The position numbers were made by a program, and so were the translations under genes. Under the pieces are notes generated by a model that ran no database searches, was not told where the DNA came from, and saw nothing but the letters and a program-made list of their open reading frames with translations. Below are positions 25,561 to 34,207 of a DNA stretch of 37,326 nucleotides, in pieces. Numbering within the stretch: the first letter of the stretch is position 1; every line of letters begins with the position of its first letter. The DNA comes from Rubrivivax sp. (GTDB lineage Bacteria > Pseudomonadota > Gammaproteobacteria > Burkholderiales > Burkholderiaceae_C): NCBI GenBank assembly GCA_022843905.1, contig JALHMT010000056.1, positions 1 to 37,326 of the forward strand. The letters run 5' to 3'.

Positions 25561-25713
25561 GGCTCGGGGGATGCCCACGGAGTAGAACTGGCGCCAGCGA
25601 CAGCCCGCACCTGGATCGACGTGTCGTGGCTACGTAAGTGCGTCAAGCACACCGAGACGTCCATTTACCTCACCGAAGTCGAGCACTTGCATAACGTCAC
25701 GGCCAACACATTG
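25561..25713 (+). pseudogene. 5' remnant of a ZntB/CorA-type transporter gene
   Basis: About 51 codons in one frame match the N-terminus of the transporter at 33233-34207: GSGDAHGVELAPA against GSGHVHRVDLMPP, then VSWLRKCVKHTETSIYLTEVEHLHNVTA against VSWLHMCIKHAETAAYLVDVERLDKVTA. No proper start is seen and similarity ends at about 25713, so this is a truncated paralogue. The frame continues unrelated to about 25863. Confidence 0.8.
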
Positions 25714-25859
25714 AATATGAGCCCTCAAAGAGTCGCCGTTGAATCCAGCAAGCCGACGCAGCCAGAGCGCGGCGCCGGCCCCAACTTGGACGAACGGTTG
25801 GTGAAACACCAGAAGTCCTGCCCCCGCCGCCTGTCGGCAACATTTTGCGAGTTTCCTCT

Positions 25860-26321
25860 ATGAAAATTCTCCGCCGTCTTTTAGTCCTTCTTGCAGTCAC
25901 CTGCCTCGCGCTGCCGGCGCTCGCCGCTGATTTGCGCGCCACACCCGAAGAGGCCAAGGCCATGCTGACCAAGGCCATCGCCCATGTGAAGGCCGTCGGG
26001 CCCGACAAAGCGCTGGCCGACTTCATGGTCAAGTCTGGTCCGTGGGTCGACCGCGATCTCTACGTCAGCGTCTACGACATGACCGGCAAGACTTTGGCGC
26101 ACATCAACCCCCGCATGGTCGGCAAGGACAACATAAATGTGCAAGACGCGAACGGCAAGTTCCCCATCAAGGAGCGTTTCGAGATCGTCAAGGCCAAAGG
26201 CAAGGGTCAGCAGGAGTTTGCTTTTCTAAACCCGATGACCAAGCAGATCGAAGCCAAGCTGATGTACTTTGAAAAGGTCGGTGACCTTGTGCTCTCCTGC
26301 GGCGCCTACAAGCCCATTTGA
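25860..26321 (+). CDS. Periplasmic single-Cache-domain protein
   Basis: 153 residues from ATG 25860. A signal peptide (MKILRRLLVLLAVTCLALP, cleavage near ALA/AD) precedes a Cache-type ligand-binding domain with PEEAKAMLTKAI, GPWVDRDLYVSVYDMTGKTLAH, and a C-terminal VGDLVLSCGAYKP. Such proteins bind small ligands. It stands 7 nt before a chemoreceptor gene, so it may hand its signal to that receptor. Confidence 0.85.
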   Translation: MKILRRLLVLLAVTCLALPALAADLRATPEEAKAMLTKAIAHVKAVGPDKALADFMVKSGPWVDRDLYVSVYDMTGKTLAHINPRMVGKDNINVQDANGKFPIKERFEIVKAKGKGQQEFAFLNPMTKQIEAKLMYFEKVGDLVLSCGAYKPI

Positions 26322-26328
26322 GCAAGGC

Positions 26329-27885
26329 ATGAAGCCCTACATTGGTCGTTCGTCAATCGGCGCCCAGATCGGTTACGCAGTCAGTGCCGTCTTCGTCGGA
26401 CTGCTTGTGGTCCTCGGTGCTGGCCTGTTTGGCCTGCACGAGGTCGGGAGCCACATCGCCGAGTTAGTGAACGTCAGCACGGTCAAAAGCGACCTTTCTT
26501 CACAACTGCAACTGGACATCATCCGTCGCGTAGACACCGTGCGCAACATCGCGCTGACGCAGGAAGTCAACGCGATGCAGAGCGACCTGCAACGCAGCGA
26601 TGAACTGGTCAAGAACTACGCGGCAAACCGCGCCAAGCTGCTATCCCTTGAGCTATCGCCGGCAGAGAAGGCCGCGCTCGACAAGGTCGACGTCGCCGAT
26701 GCCGCGGCCGCGCCGTTCCTGAAGCAGTCGCTGGCGCTGGCGCGGTCGATGCAGCCTGAGCTGGCCGCCGAAATGCTGACTGGGAAGCTAGGTCCTGTGC
26801 AAAAGCAGTGGATGGCCGCGCTCGACGAACTCGAGGCGGCTACCCAAGCCGGCCGTGCCAGCGTTCTGGCTGCGACGTTGGACTCACGCCAGCTTACATT
26901 GGTCAGCATGTGCGTCGCGGGCGCCCTGGCAGTTGGCATCGGTGCTTTGCTGGCCACCTTACTCGCCCGCCGCATATCGCGCCGGCTGCAGATGGCGATG
27001 TCGGTCACCCAGCACATCGCGGACGGCGACCTGACCTCGCGCGTCGAGCACGGCGGCAGCGACGAACTGGCACAGACGCTGGTGGCGCTGGACGGCATGC
27101 AGAGCAAGCTGCACGGCACGATCGGCGAAGTCCGCCAGGCGGTGATGGCAATCGAGAACGCCGCTGGCGAGATCGCGTCGGGTACCAACGATCTCTCGGT
27201 CCGCACTGAGCAGACCGCAAGTAGCCTTCAACAGACCGCAAGCTCGATGGAGGAACTGACCGCCACCGTGAAAAGCTCGGCGGACAACGCGGTCGTAGCA
27301 CGCCAATTGGCCGAATCAGCATCGCGGGTTGCGGAACGCGGCGGCGCGGTGGTTACTCAGGTGATCACGACGATGCAGGACATCAACACTAGCTCGCGCA
27401 AGATCAGCGACATCATCGGCGTCATTGATGGCATCGCGTTCCAGACCAATATCCTGGCCCTGAACGCGGCGGTCGAGGCGGCTCGCGCCGGTGAACAGGG
27501 TCGCGGCTTTGCGGTCGTCGCCAGCGAGGTGCGGGGCCTGGCGCAGCGATCGGCACAGGCGGCCAAAGAGATCAAAGGCCTGATTGGCTCCTCTGTCGAT
27601 AAGGTCGAAGCCGGCTCCCGGCTGGTCAGCGACGCCGGTGCGACGATGTCCGATATCGTCGCTAGCGTCCGCCGTGTCAGCGACGTCATCGCCGAGATCT
27701 CGCGGGCCGCCAGCGAGCAGACCCAGGGTCTCGGTCAGATCAATATCGCTATCGGTCAGCTCGACACGATGACACAGCAGAACGCGTCCCTCGTCGAGGA
27801 GAGCGCGGCGGCTGCGGAGAGCATGCGCGAGCAATCGGTGCGGCTGGCAGAGGCGGTCAGCGCCTTCAGGCTGCACGCCATCTGA
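26329..27885 (+). CDS. Methyl-accepting chemotaxis protein
   Basis: 518 residues from ATG 26329. A transmembrane helix at about 14-33, a periplasmic four-helix-type sensor, a second helix at about 190-212, HAMP, then the signalling domain with the conserved hairpin tip (IDGIAFQTNILALNAAVEAA and RGFAVVASEVRGLAQRSA). There is no C-terminal NWETF-type tether for CheR/CheB. The start overlaps a longer open frame, but this ATG has agcaagg upstream and sits right after the Cache gene stop. Confidence 0.93.
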   Translation: MKPYIGRSSIGAQIGYAVSAVFVGLLVVLGAGLFGLHEVGSHIAELVNVSTVKSDLSSQLQLDIIRRVDTVRNIALTQEVNAMQSDLQRSDELVKNYAANRAKLLSLELSPAEKAALDKVDVADAAAAPFLKQSLALARSMQPELAAEMLTGKLGPVQKQWMAALDELEAATQAGRASVLAATLDSRQLTLVSMCVAGALAVGIGALLATLLARRISRRLQMAMSVTQHIADGDLTSRVEHGGSDELAQTLVALDGMQSKLHGTIGEVRQAVMAIENAAGEIASGTNDLSVRTEQTASSLQQTASSMEELTATVKSSADNAVVARQLAESASRVAERGGAVVTQVITTMQDINTSSRKISDIIGVIDGIAFQTNILALNAAVEAARAGEQGRGFAVVASEVRGLAQRSAQAAKEIKGLIGSSVDKVEAGSRLVSDAGATMSDIVASVRRVSDVIAEISRAASEQTQGLGQINIAIGQLDTMTQQNASLVEESAAAAESMREQSVRLAEAVSAFRLHAI

Positions 27886-27933
27886 GGTTCTGGTTGTCGA
27901 ACTACCTTGCTTGCGTCTCAACAGGAGCAAGCA

Positions 27934-28059
27934 ATGAATGCAATTGGTTATCAGATCGCGTGGAGCATTGGTCGCGACGATTCCATTGTCGATAACGAAC
28001 TGCACGAGCTCGTTGAGGCCGACACGACGCGCGGAAAGTGCGTGCAGGAGATTCTCTGA
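27934..28059 (+). CDS. Small ORF of 41 codons before the DUF1330 gene
   Basis: ATG 27934 has aggag at 27923-27927 with good spacing. The product, MNAIGYQIAWSIGRDD... ending GKCVQEIL, has no known domain. Its stop overlaps the start (ATG at 28059) of an 11-codon frame whose own stop overlaps the DUF1330 start. This chain suggests translational coupling. Confidence 0.45.
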   Translation: MNAIGYQIAWSIGRDDSIVDNELHELVEADTTRGKCVQEIL

Positions 28060-28087
28060 TGAACAACGAAAAAATAGAGGCCATTCA

Positions 28088-28396
28088 ATGAGCACCCCGA
28101 AGGCTTACGTGATTTTCATTAAAGAAAGCATGCACGACGAAGTCGAGATGGCGCACTACAAGGCGGCTGTCGGCGCGAGCTTCAAGGGCCACTCTCCCGG
28201 CTTTCTTGCAGCTTATGGCGCATTGGAGGTCGTGGAGGGCGCGCCAGCCGAGGGAGTGGTAATTCTTGAGTTCGCGGACATGGAGAAAGCCCGCGCGTGG
28301 TATCACAGTCCAGCCTATCAAGAAGCGGCGCGGCATCGATTCGCCGGTGCCGTATACCGCGGGATGATCGTCGAAGGAATTGCTCCGCCAAGATGA
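28088..28396 (+). CDS. DUF1330 family protein
   Basis: 102 residues of the DUF1330 ferredoxin-like dimeric fold: KAYVIFIKESMHD, FLAAYGALEVVEG, VILEFADMEKARAWYHSPAYQEA and a terminal AVYRGMIVEG. The family is common, and its role is unknown. The LysR gene downstream may regulate it. Confidence 0.88.
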   Translation: MSTPKAYVIFIKESMHDEVEMAHYKAAVGASFKGHSPGFLAAYGALEVVEGAPAEGVVILEFADMEKARAWYHSPAYQEAARHRFAGAVYRGMIVEGIAPPR

Positions 28397-28452
28397 AACC
28401 ATGAAGCTTCGCTTTGTCGTTTGTGCGTGTCTGACTGCCGTCGCGCGCATAA

Positions 28453-29379
28453 GTGAGACATGTTCTGCACACGGACTTGACCTTGAATCTTCGATCAGTC
28501 GATTTGAATTTATTGGTGGTGCTCCAAGCACTACTTGATGAGCAACACGTCTCACGCGCTGCGCGGCGGCTATCGCTTTCGCAGCCGGCGACTAGCAACG
28601 CGCTCGAGAGGTGCAGGATTGTGTTCGGCGATCCACTTCTCCATCGAGTCGCAGGTGAAATGCGATTGACGGATAAAGCTGAGGCTTTAAAAAGCCCTCT
28701 GAATGAAGCGCTATCTTCCGTTGCAGAAATATTCGGATGTACTCCAGCTAATGGAGTGATGCGACAAACGATTCGGCTGGCGATGGCCGATCAACCCGGA
28801 ACGACAATTCTAGTTTCCATAGTACGAAGAATCGGGGATACGAATCCGAATCTCGACTTGATACTCCTGCCATGGCGCTCCAAGGATGACGCGCTTAATC
28901 GATTGGAAAATGGTGAAGTGGACATAGCGGTGTCGGACTTTGGCCTCCTGGCACCTGAATACTGTCAGGCCAAACTTCGAGCCGACCCCTATGTGGTTGC
29001 CATGAGACGATCGCACCCTGCCGCCGATGGATTTAACCTAGAAAGATGGCTTGCGTGGCCTCACATTGTTGTTTCCGGGAAGGGCAGTAAGCGTGGATCA
29101 CTGGAAGACATTTTAGCGAAGCTGAAGCTTCGACGTCGTGTAGGCGCCGTGGTGCCGAACTTCAAGATGATTGAGCCGTTGCTTCTCCAGACTGACTTTA
29201 TTTCATTCGCACCGCGAAGTGCTTTATCAGGGTTTGATTTGGCAGTACTAGAGCCCCCGTTGATCGTTCCAAATTATGAAATGCACATGGCCTGGCATAC
29301 GCGGCGCAATGGGGACGCAACCCTTCAGGCGATCATTGGAATAATCAGCGCAAGTTTCGGAGACCCTGTGGCGGCTTGA
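28453..29379 (+). CDS. LysR-family transcription regulator
   Basis: About 308 residues. The N-terminal helix-turn-helix is clear (VDLNLLVVLQALLDEQHVSRAARRL, LSQPATSNALERC), followed by the substrate-binding fold (NGEVDIAVSDFGLL). It resembles the NodD/LinR-like branch of LysR proteins. GTG 28453 is the longest start; TTG 28483 would place the start nearer the usual LRSVDLNL beginning. The gene is noticeably less GC-rich than the redox block, which hints at separate acquisition. Confidence 0.88.
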   Translation: MRHVLHTDLTLNLRSVDLNLLVVLQALLDEQHVSRAARRLSLSQPATSNALERCRIVFGDPLLHRVAGEMRLTDKAEALKSPLNEALSSVAEIFGCTPANGVMRQTIRLAMADQPGTTILVSIVRRIGDTNPNLDLILLPWRSKDDALNRLENGEVDIAVSDFGLLAPEYCQAKLRADPYVVAMRRSHPAADGFNLERWLAWPHIVVSGKGSKRGSLEDILAKLKLRRRVGAVVPNFKMIEPLLLQTDFISFAPRSALSGFDLAVLEPPLIVPNYEMHMAWHTRRNGDATLQAIIGIISASFGDPVAA

Positions 29380-29683
29380 TCCGAGTACGCCATCAGCTTC
29401 CCTTAAGGGAATAGCGCACGCTATTGCTACAGGCATTGCGGTCGTGCGGTAACGTGATGCCGCTATCGCAGGTTCGACCGGACTGAAGCACGACAAGCAC
29501 AGGGTAAGGCGGCTGCGCCGCCCTTTGAGACAGATAGCCTGGCACGCTACACCTCGCCACTGAGACGTGGCTCAGTGGCGTACTGCACGCGAATACCGGC
29601 CGACGGTACGGTATGTGTGGGTATCTCGACGAGCTGCGAATCTCCAGATTGCCTGGTGTTCAGACAGCAAACTGACTGTGTAA
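29380..29683. other. Gap with two hairpins
   Basis: 304 bases between convergent genes. A perfect 10-bp stem cgccactgag/ctcagtggcg with a 6-nt loop is at 29555-29580. A second GC stem ggcggc/gccgcc is at 29508-29522, followed by ctttg. Both lie where the LysR and the cytochrome transcripts should end, so they may be terminators. No gene is seen. Confidence 0.5.
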
Positions 29684-30667
29684 CTACTTCAGTGTCTGCA
29701 GATACGCGAGAATGTCTTGTCGCTTTTTGGGGTCTTGCACTCCGGTCGGAAACACATTACCCATTCGATTGCCAGGAATGAGCTCCTTGGGCTTCTCAAG
29801 ATGCTTGTCAAGGTTTTCGGTAGTCCAGACGATTCCAGAGTTGGACATAGCCGGAGAGTACGCATATCCAGGAAGCTTCCCAGCTTTTCGCCCCACTACG
29901 CCCTTCAGGGAAGGGCCTATACCGGTTCCTTCACTGGTCACTGAATGGCAGGCGGCGCAATTTATACCAAACGCGAGTTTGCCAGCAGCGACGTTATTGC
30001 CGGCGCCCTGACCCGTAACGGCGCTGGCGTGGTCTGGCTTGTCTTTTGCGTGATCGCCTTTGACGGCATCCTTCGGAACGGTTGCCTGCCCCTTAGGGCC
30101 GAGCGCAGGGTAAGCGTACGTGTATACCCAATCAGAGTGTTTTGCTGGAACGTGGCAGCCTAGGCAATCCGTCTTGTAGTTGGTCGATATTTGCTTTTTT
30201 GTGGCTGGATCAAACTGTGCCCATCCCCAACCGTCACCCCACAGCGGATTCGGCTGAAAGCGCTGCTTTGAATCCTTGATCATCAGGAACCAAGTTTTTT
30301 TCTCCTCCGCCCAGGACGCGTTACCCGTCGTATGCGCGGAACCCAACACTGCAGACACCTCCTTAAGAAGCACTGCGCCGTCAAGGAACTTGCCTGTCTC
30401 GTTGAAATTGGATACATCCACGGGGCGGGTGTAGACGGCATGAATCTCGGCCACTCCCGCAGAACCATTGACTGCCCAGGATCCAATGAAAACATAGCCG
30501 TTTGGGAAATCAGCCGGAAAGCTGATGTTCCCATCCGCGCTAACAAAGGACGAATACGCATCCACTCCAGTCTGCACGCGTTCAGGTTGTTTGCACCCCG
30601 ATGCGAATAGCAGAAACCCAATCGCAATGATTATCGCCCCTGCATTTTGCAAACGTTGCTTACTCAT
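29684..30667 (-). CDS. Cytochrome P460-type lipoprotein with c-type heme domain
   Basis: 327 residues from ATG 30667. Signal peptide and lipobox FASGC (Cys 25) imply a lipidated periplasmic protein. Residues about 40-180 resemble cytochrome P460 (NGYVFIGSWAVNGSAG, EIHAVYTRP, FNETGKFLDGAVLLKE) and end in heme motif CLGCH at 168-172. A class I cytochrome c with CAACH (237-241) and probable axial Met in PGNRMGNVF follows. It may take electrons from the neighbouring P460-like protein. The gene is AT-richer than the redox block. Confidence 0.88.
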   Translation of the reverse strand: MSKQRLQNAGAIIIAIGFLLFASGCKQPERVQTGVDAYSSFVSADGNISFPADFPNGYVFIGSWAVNGSAGVAEIHAVYTRPVDVSNFNETGKFLDGAVLLKEVSAVLGSAHTTGNASWAEEKKTWFLMIKDSKQRFQPNPLWGDGWGWAQFDPATKKQISTNYKTDCLGCHVPAKHSDWVYTYAYPALGPKGQATVPKDAVKGDHAKDKPDHASAVTGQGAGNNVAAGKLAFGINCAACHSVTSEGTGIGPSLKGVVGRKAGKLPGYAYSPAMSNSGIVWTTENLDKHLEKPKELIPGNRMGNVFPTGVQDPKKRQDILAYLQTLK

Positions 30668-30749
30668 GTGGCTCCTCAATCGCATCTCGGCGTACTGTCA
30701 GCTCTGCGAGCGGCATCTGGAGAAAACTCTCAAGACTTGGCGGCGAAAA

Positions 30750-31457
30750 TCACTTTTTAGCCATCGACAGGGTCGGCAGGGGAGTGAGAATTGGCTTGTA
30801 GAACTTGATGTAGACCATGTCTTCGTGGGCATTGGCCATGTGGCAACCCGCGCACTGCTCAACCGGTTTGTTGGCAGCTTCGACCAGATATGGCGGAGCT
30901 GCGTGATTGAAGTTGAAGTAACCCCAGTTGTTTGTTGCCGAGAAGCGCTTGCTGTCCTTGACGGCTACATCAAGACCATTGACCGGTCCAGGGAAATATC
31001 CTCGACCAGAAGGTGCAATGCGCGATCCGTCCGGAAACTCGCCTTTGGGATCGTCAACCAGTTGCAGTTCCTTGATCATCATCGTGCCTTCTGGCCACTT
31101 GCCTGTCGCGCGATAGGCCTTAAACGCAGCGGGCTGGACGTACACATTGTGAAACTCAGGGAAGCCCGCTTTGCCATCGTTTAGACCGTGAGGCGTGAAT
31201 GGGGCGCCGATGAAGACCATCTCTCGGAAATCTTTTGGTTGGACCAGTTTCCCATCTGAAGCCCAGACAGGTGGTACATCAATCTCTGGGTATGCTGGAT
31301 CCGTTCCAACTGCTAATGCGACACGCTCGCTCATGCGAACAGGGGCGGCTGCGCTGGCATCGTCGGGCTTTTTTCCACAGGCCGTTAGAAAGAGAAGCGA
31401 CAGCGATAGTGCAATACTTCCAAGACCGCCGAAATATTTTGAGTAGAAGAGACTCAT
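30750..31457 (-). CDS. Cytochrome P460-type lipoprotein
   Basis: 235 residues. Signal peptide with lipobox LTAC (Cys 27), then a P460-like domain (DFREMVFIGAPFTPHGLNDG, FPEFHNVYVQPAAF, GTMMIKEL) ending with heme motif CAGCH at about 202-206. P460 proteins handle hydroxylamine or related small nitrogen compounds in some bacteria; here the substrate is unknown. It is upstream of, and in the same direction as, the next P460-cytochrome c gene, with an 82-base gap. Confidence 0.88.
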   Translation of the reverse strand: MSLFYSKYFGGLGSIALSLSLLFLTACGKKPDDASAAAPVRMSERVALAVGTDPAYPEIDVPPVWASDGKLVQPKDFREMVFIGAPFTPHGLNDGKAGFPEFHNVYVQPAAFKAYRATGKWPEGTMMIKELQLVDDPKGEFPDGSRIAPSGRGYFPGPVNGLDVAVKDSKRFSATNNWGYFNFNHAAPPYLVEAANKPVEQCAGCHMANAHEDMVYIKFYKPILTPLPTLSMAKK

Positions 31458-32319
31458 GAATACCCCCGTTTAAATAGTTGGAAACAAGTGCGCAGCAATA
31501 CTCCACAAAAGTTTCAGGAGGATTTGGCGCTATCAGACTAGCCGTTGCAGGTTCGCTGACAATTCAGTCCTTGTCCAATTGGCATTCAAAATATTCCGCT
31601 ATTGAAGCGCTCAATGATCTATGTGCGCACCTCATGCGCACTGACTGTTGCCGTACACAGGACGGGAGAAAATGCTCAATTGCGTCGAGATCACTACCGC
31701 AGGTACTTCATGCGCGTCAAAGTAGCTATCACCTCCAAGCCGTAGCTCCCGCCCGAGAGCGTCCCACTGGACTCGTCTTCTCCGACCGTGGTCGGGGTGA
31801 ACGCGGTCGGGCATGTAGGTCTCAGGAACCCCTTTGTCTTCAAAAGGCAGCCGCGGCCGAGATCCCGGAAAGTCTGGTCTCGCAGGTCCTGCTGGCTAGC
31901 TTGAGCGACGACCGATTCGGGGCTCCCATCGTGGTTCCGTGCTCGCGCCACAATCGTTCCCAGGGGGAGAACCAGAACCAGAAGCAGGTCGTCACGACAT
32001 GCCGTCTGGCCGCTGCAGCGCTGCCTGCGATGGCCGTCAACAAGTGCACCTCGCCCATCGGCACGATGACGTTTCAGGAGGCGGCTGTCCCACCGGGCAG
32101 TCTGGTTAGTCCATCGGAATGCTGACCGGCAAAACCAAGCCGCCGAAGACATCAGCTGTTCGCAAGACCTTGCGTTGGTGATGTCTGAGGAGGGTCTGAA
32201 GCGGGCGGGGCAGAAGCAGCCTGAAGGACCCGCCGTCCGCAGAGTTCAAGGATGTCCGGGTCGTTGATGGAAAGGTCCTCTGCGGGCAAGCCAATGTGAA
32301 GGACTCGCACGCTGGGCAC

Positions 32320-32445
32320 GTTTATCGGTCCTGGTCTTGGCTGCACTGAGGAGCGCTGATGAATCGGTTCAAGACGATGGGTAAACGCTACTGGACCCGT
32401 TGACCATTCAATTTCCATAATCTCTCGAACTGGGGCTATCTTGTC
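32320..32445 (+). repeat. Diverged repeat, copy 2, upstream of MOSC/transporter genes
   Basis: Similar to 25433-25550, with tcggttcaagacgat identical in both. In this copy the MOSC gene follows about 165 bases later, then the transporter; in copy 1 the transporter remnant follows directly. It may be a promoter and leader region that was duplicated with the transporter. Confidence 0.7.
32359..32403 (+). CDS. Possible tiny leader ORF, copy 2
   Basis: ATG 32359 begins 14 codons, MNRFKTMGKRYWTR, with gaggag at 32348-32353, five bases before the start. The basic-aromatic peptide is similar to the ORF at 25470. It could be a leader peptide or a very small protein. No function is known. Confidence 0.4.
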   Translation: MNRFKTMGKRYWTR

Positions 32446-32609
32446 TGGGTACTGTGGCGGCGTCCCAGGCGGCCTGTGACTGACGCTATGGTGTGCCACT
32501 GGCGAAGCAATCGAGCACGGCCTGGACCGGTTCGGTATTGATGTAGTTGAGGCAATGTGATGTCAAAGGTCCCCGCCAGGTCAGCAAACTTCGCGCTTCA
32601 ATACACAAC

Positions 32610-33224
32610 ATGAGCAGCAGCCTTCGAACCCTAGTTACCCAGCACGCCGGCGATGGTCGGTTGGAGGCGATCGTGCTCAGGCCGAAGCGCCGTGAGCCAG
32701 CTGTGTGGGGCGAACGTGTCCAGATTGAGCCGGGCCGCGGGGTGCTAGGGGACCACCGATCTGAAAAGCTTCGGGTCGGTGACGAGTTCCTTCGCCGCGA
32801 GGTCACCCTTATCCAAGCCGAACACCTGCCTCTTCTTGCGGCCTGGGCAGGTCGGGATAGCGTTGATGCTCGAGAACTGCGACGCAATCTTGTCGTCGGC
32901 GGAATCAACCTGTTGGCTCTGGACTCACCTTTCCCCGGCGACAGGCGGCTGGTTCGGATTGGCGATCAGGTGCTATTGGAGGTGACAGGGCCTTGCGCTC
33001 CGTGCTCACGGATGGAGGCCATCCTCGGTCAAGGTGGATATAACGCTATGCGTGGCCACGGCGGCATCACCGCTCGCGTTATCCAGGGCGGGTGGATCCA
33101 AGTCGGCGATTCTGTGCGATCGCTTAGCGAAGCAGATGCGCTTCGCAAAACGGTGACGGTGGGCGAGGTACCAATTCTCCCACTCACCCCTCTGAGTGAC
33201 GGCATGTTGCACGAACCGAACTAG
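32610..33224 (+). CDS. MOSC-domain protein
   Basis: 204 residues from ATG 32610. MOSC-domain blocks: EAIVLRPKRREPAV, VQIEPGRGVLGDH, LRRNLVVGGINLLAL, and GPCAPCSRME, in which a Cys is typical for molybdenum-cofactor binding. MOSC proteins detoxify N-hydroxylated bases or act in sulfur transfer with the molybdenum cofactor. It may be co-transcribed with the transporter gene 8 nt downstream. Confidence 0.87.
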   Translation: MSSSLRTLVTQHAGDGRLEAIVLRPKRREPAVWGERVQIEPGRGVLGDHRSEKLRVGDEFLRREVTLIQAEHLPLLAAWAGRDSVDARELRRNLVVGGINLLALDSPFPGDRRLVRIGDQVLLEVTGPCAPCSRMEAILGQGGYNAMRGHGGITARVIQGGWIQVGDSVRSLSEADALRKTVTVGEVPILPLTPLSDGMLHEPN

Positions 33225-33232
33225 GAGATTTA

Positions 33233-34207
33233 GTGAAAGCAATGACGGTCGATGAGAAGGAGCTTGGCTCGGGGCATGTCCACCGAGTAGACCTGATGCC
33301 ACCGGCAGGCCAGACCAGGGGCGACGTCTCGTGGCTACACATGTGCATCAAGCATGCTGAAACAGCCGCTTACCTCGTCGACGTTGAGCGCTTGGATAAG
33401 GTCACGGCCGACGCAATGTTGCGGGAGGAAACGCGGTCCCGGATCCTGGCCCAGGACGACGGAGTCATGGTGCTGCTCAAGGCAATGCGTCAAGGCGAGG
33501 GGTTCAAGCCTGAGGACATGATCAGCCTGAGAGTGTGGATAGACGACGCGCGCGTCATTACCACCCGTGAAGCTGACGTTGACCCCATTCTTGACCTGCG
33601 GGACCAACTTGCTCAGGGCAAAGGGCCAAGCACATCAGCTGGATTCCTCGCGGACTTGATTGATGCGCATCTCTCAGAGGTCGGCAGCACCGTCGACTCG
33701 CTTGAGAAAGTACTCGACGGACTCGACGCACATCGCTTGACCGACATGAAGTTAGGTGAGATGGCTTGCGGCGAGTTGGCTGCCTGCTCGCTGACGATTG
33801 CCGGATTGCTGCGTCATTTGAGCCCGCAACGAGTTGTCTTTGAGCGGCTTTCGGGGCTGAGTTATCCCTTTGTTGCCGACAGGCATCGCGCTCGATGGGG
33901 CGAGGCGCTAGACACACTGTTGCTGCTCCTTGAGTCGCTGCAGTCCTTACGCGAGCGGATAACGATCGTCACTGCACAGGTCCAGCGTATGCAGGATCGT
34001 CATCGCGCCAGGCAGAGCCAACTCTTGAGCGTCGTGGCCGGAGCATTCTTGCCCGCCACCTTTGTTACTGGACTTCTGGGCATGAACGTCGCCGGCATTC
34101 CGCTAGCGGATCACCCTCTAGCTTTCGCCATGGTCGCGCTGATTTGTGTGGTCTTCGCGAGCGTGACGCTTTACTGCCTAGGCCGCCGCAGGTGGTGGCA
34201 CTCTTGA
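33233..34207 (+). CDS. ZntB/CorA-type metal transporter
   Basis: 324 residues. A large cytoplasmic N-terminal domain (VSWLHMCIKHAETAAYLVDVERL, SLRVWIDDARVITTR), a long helical stalk, then two transmembrane helices joined by the GMN signature (LLGMNVAGIP). It presumably moves zinc, magnesium or a related cation. The GTG at 33233 has aggag at 33223-33227 with better spacing than ATG 33242, so I chose it. A truncated paralogue is at 25561-25713. Confidence 0.9.
   Translation: MKAMTVDEKELGSGHVHRVDLMPPAGQTRGDVSWLHMCIKHAETAAYLVDVERLDKVTADAMLREETRSRILAQDDGVMVLLKAMRQGEGFKPEDMISLRVWIDDARVITTREADVDPILDLRDQLAQGKGPSTSAGFLADLIDAHLSEVGSTVDSLEKVLDGLDAHRLTDMKLGEMACGELAACSLTIAGLLRHLSPQRVVFERLSGLSYPFVADRHRARWGEALDTLLLLLESLQSLRERITIVTAQVQRMQDRHRARQSQLLSVVAGAFLPATFVTGLLGMNVAGIPLADHPLAFAMVALICVVFASVTLYCLGRRRWWHS

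Larger units (their letters stand above)
31458..32609. other. Long gap of degenerate sequence
   Basis: 1,152 bases. Several open frames on both strands (for example minus 31840-32064 with MPMGEVHLLTAIAGSAAAARR, and minus 32152-32418) look partly protein-like but none forms a recognised domain, and frames interrupt each other. I read it as decayed sequence. It contains repeat copy 2 and the tiny ORF at 32359. Confidence 0.45.

Noticed and set aside
27316..28095. Minus-strand 259-codon open frame under the chemoreceptor
   Set aside because: It is antisense to the strongly conserved signalling domain; the His/Asp-rich text is an artefact of that.
31478..32125. Plus-strand 215-codon open frame in the 31.5-32.1 kb gap
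   Set aside because: The reading is low-complexity in places, has no domain or good ribosome site, and conflicts with other open frames, so the region was treated as decayed.
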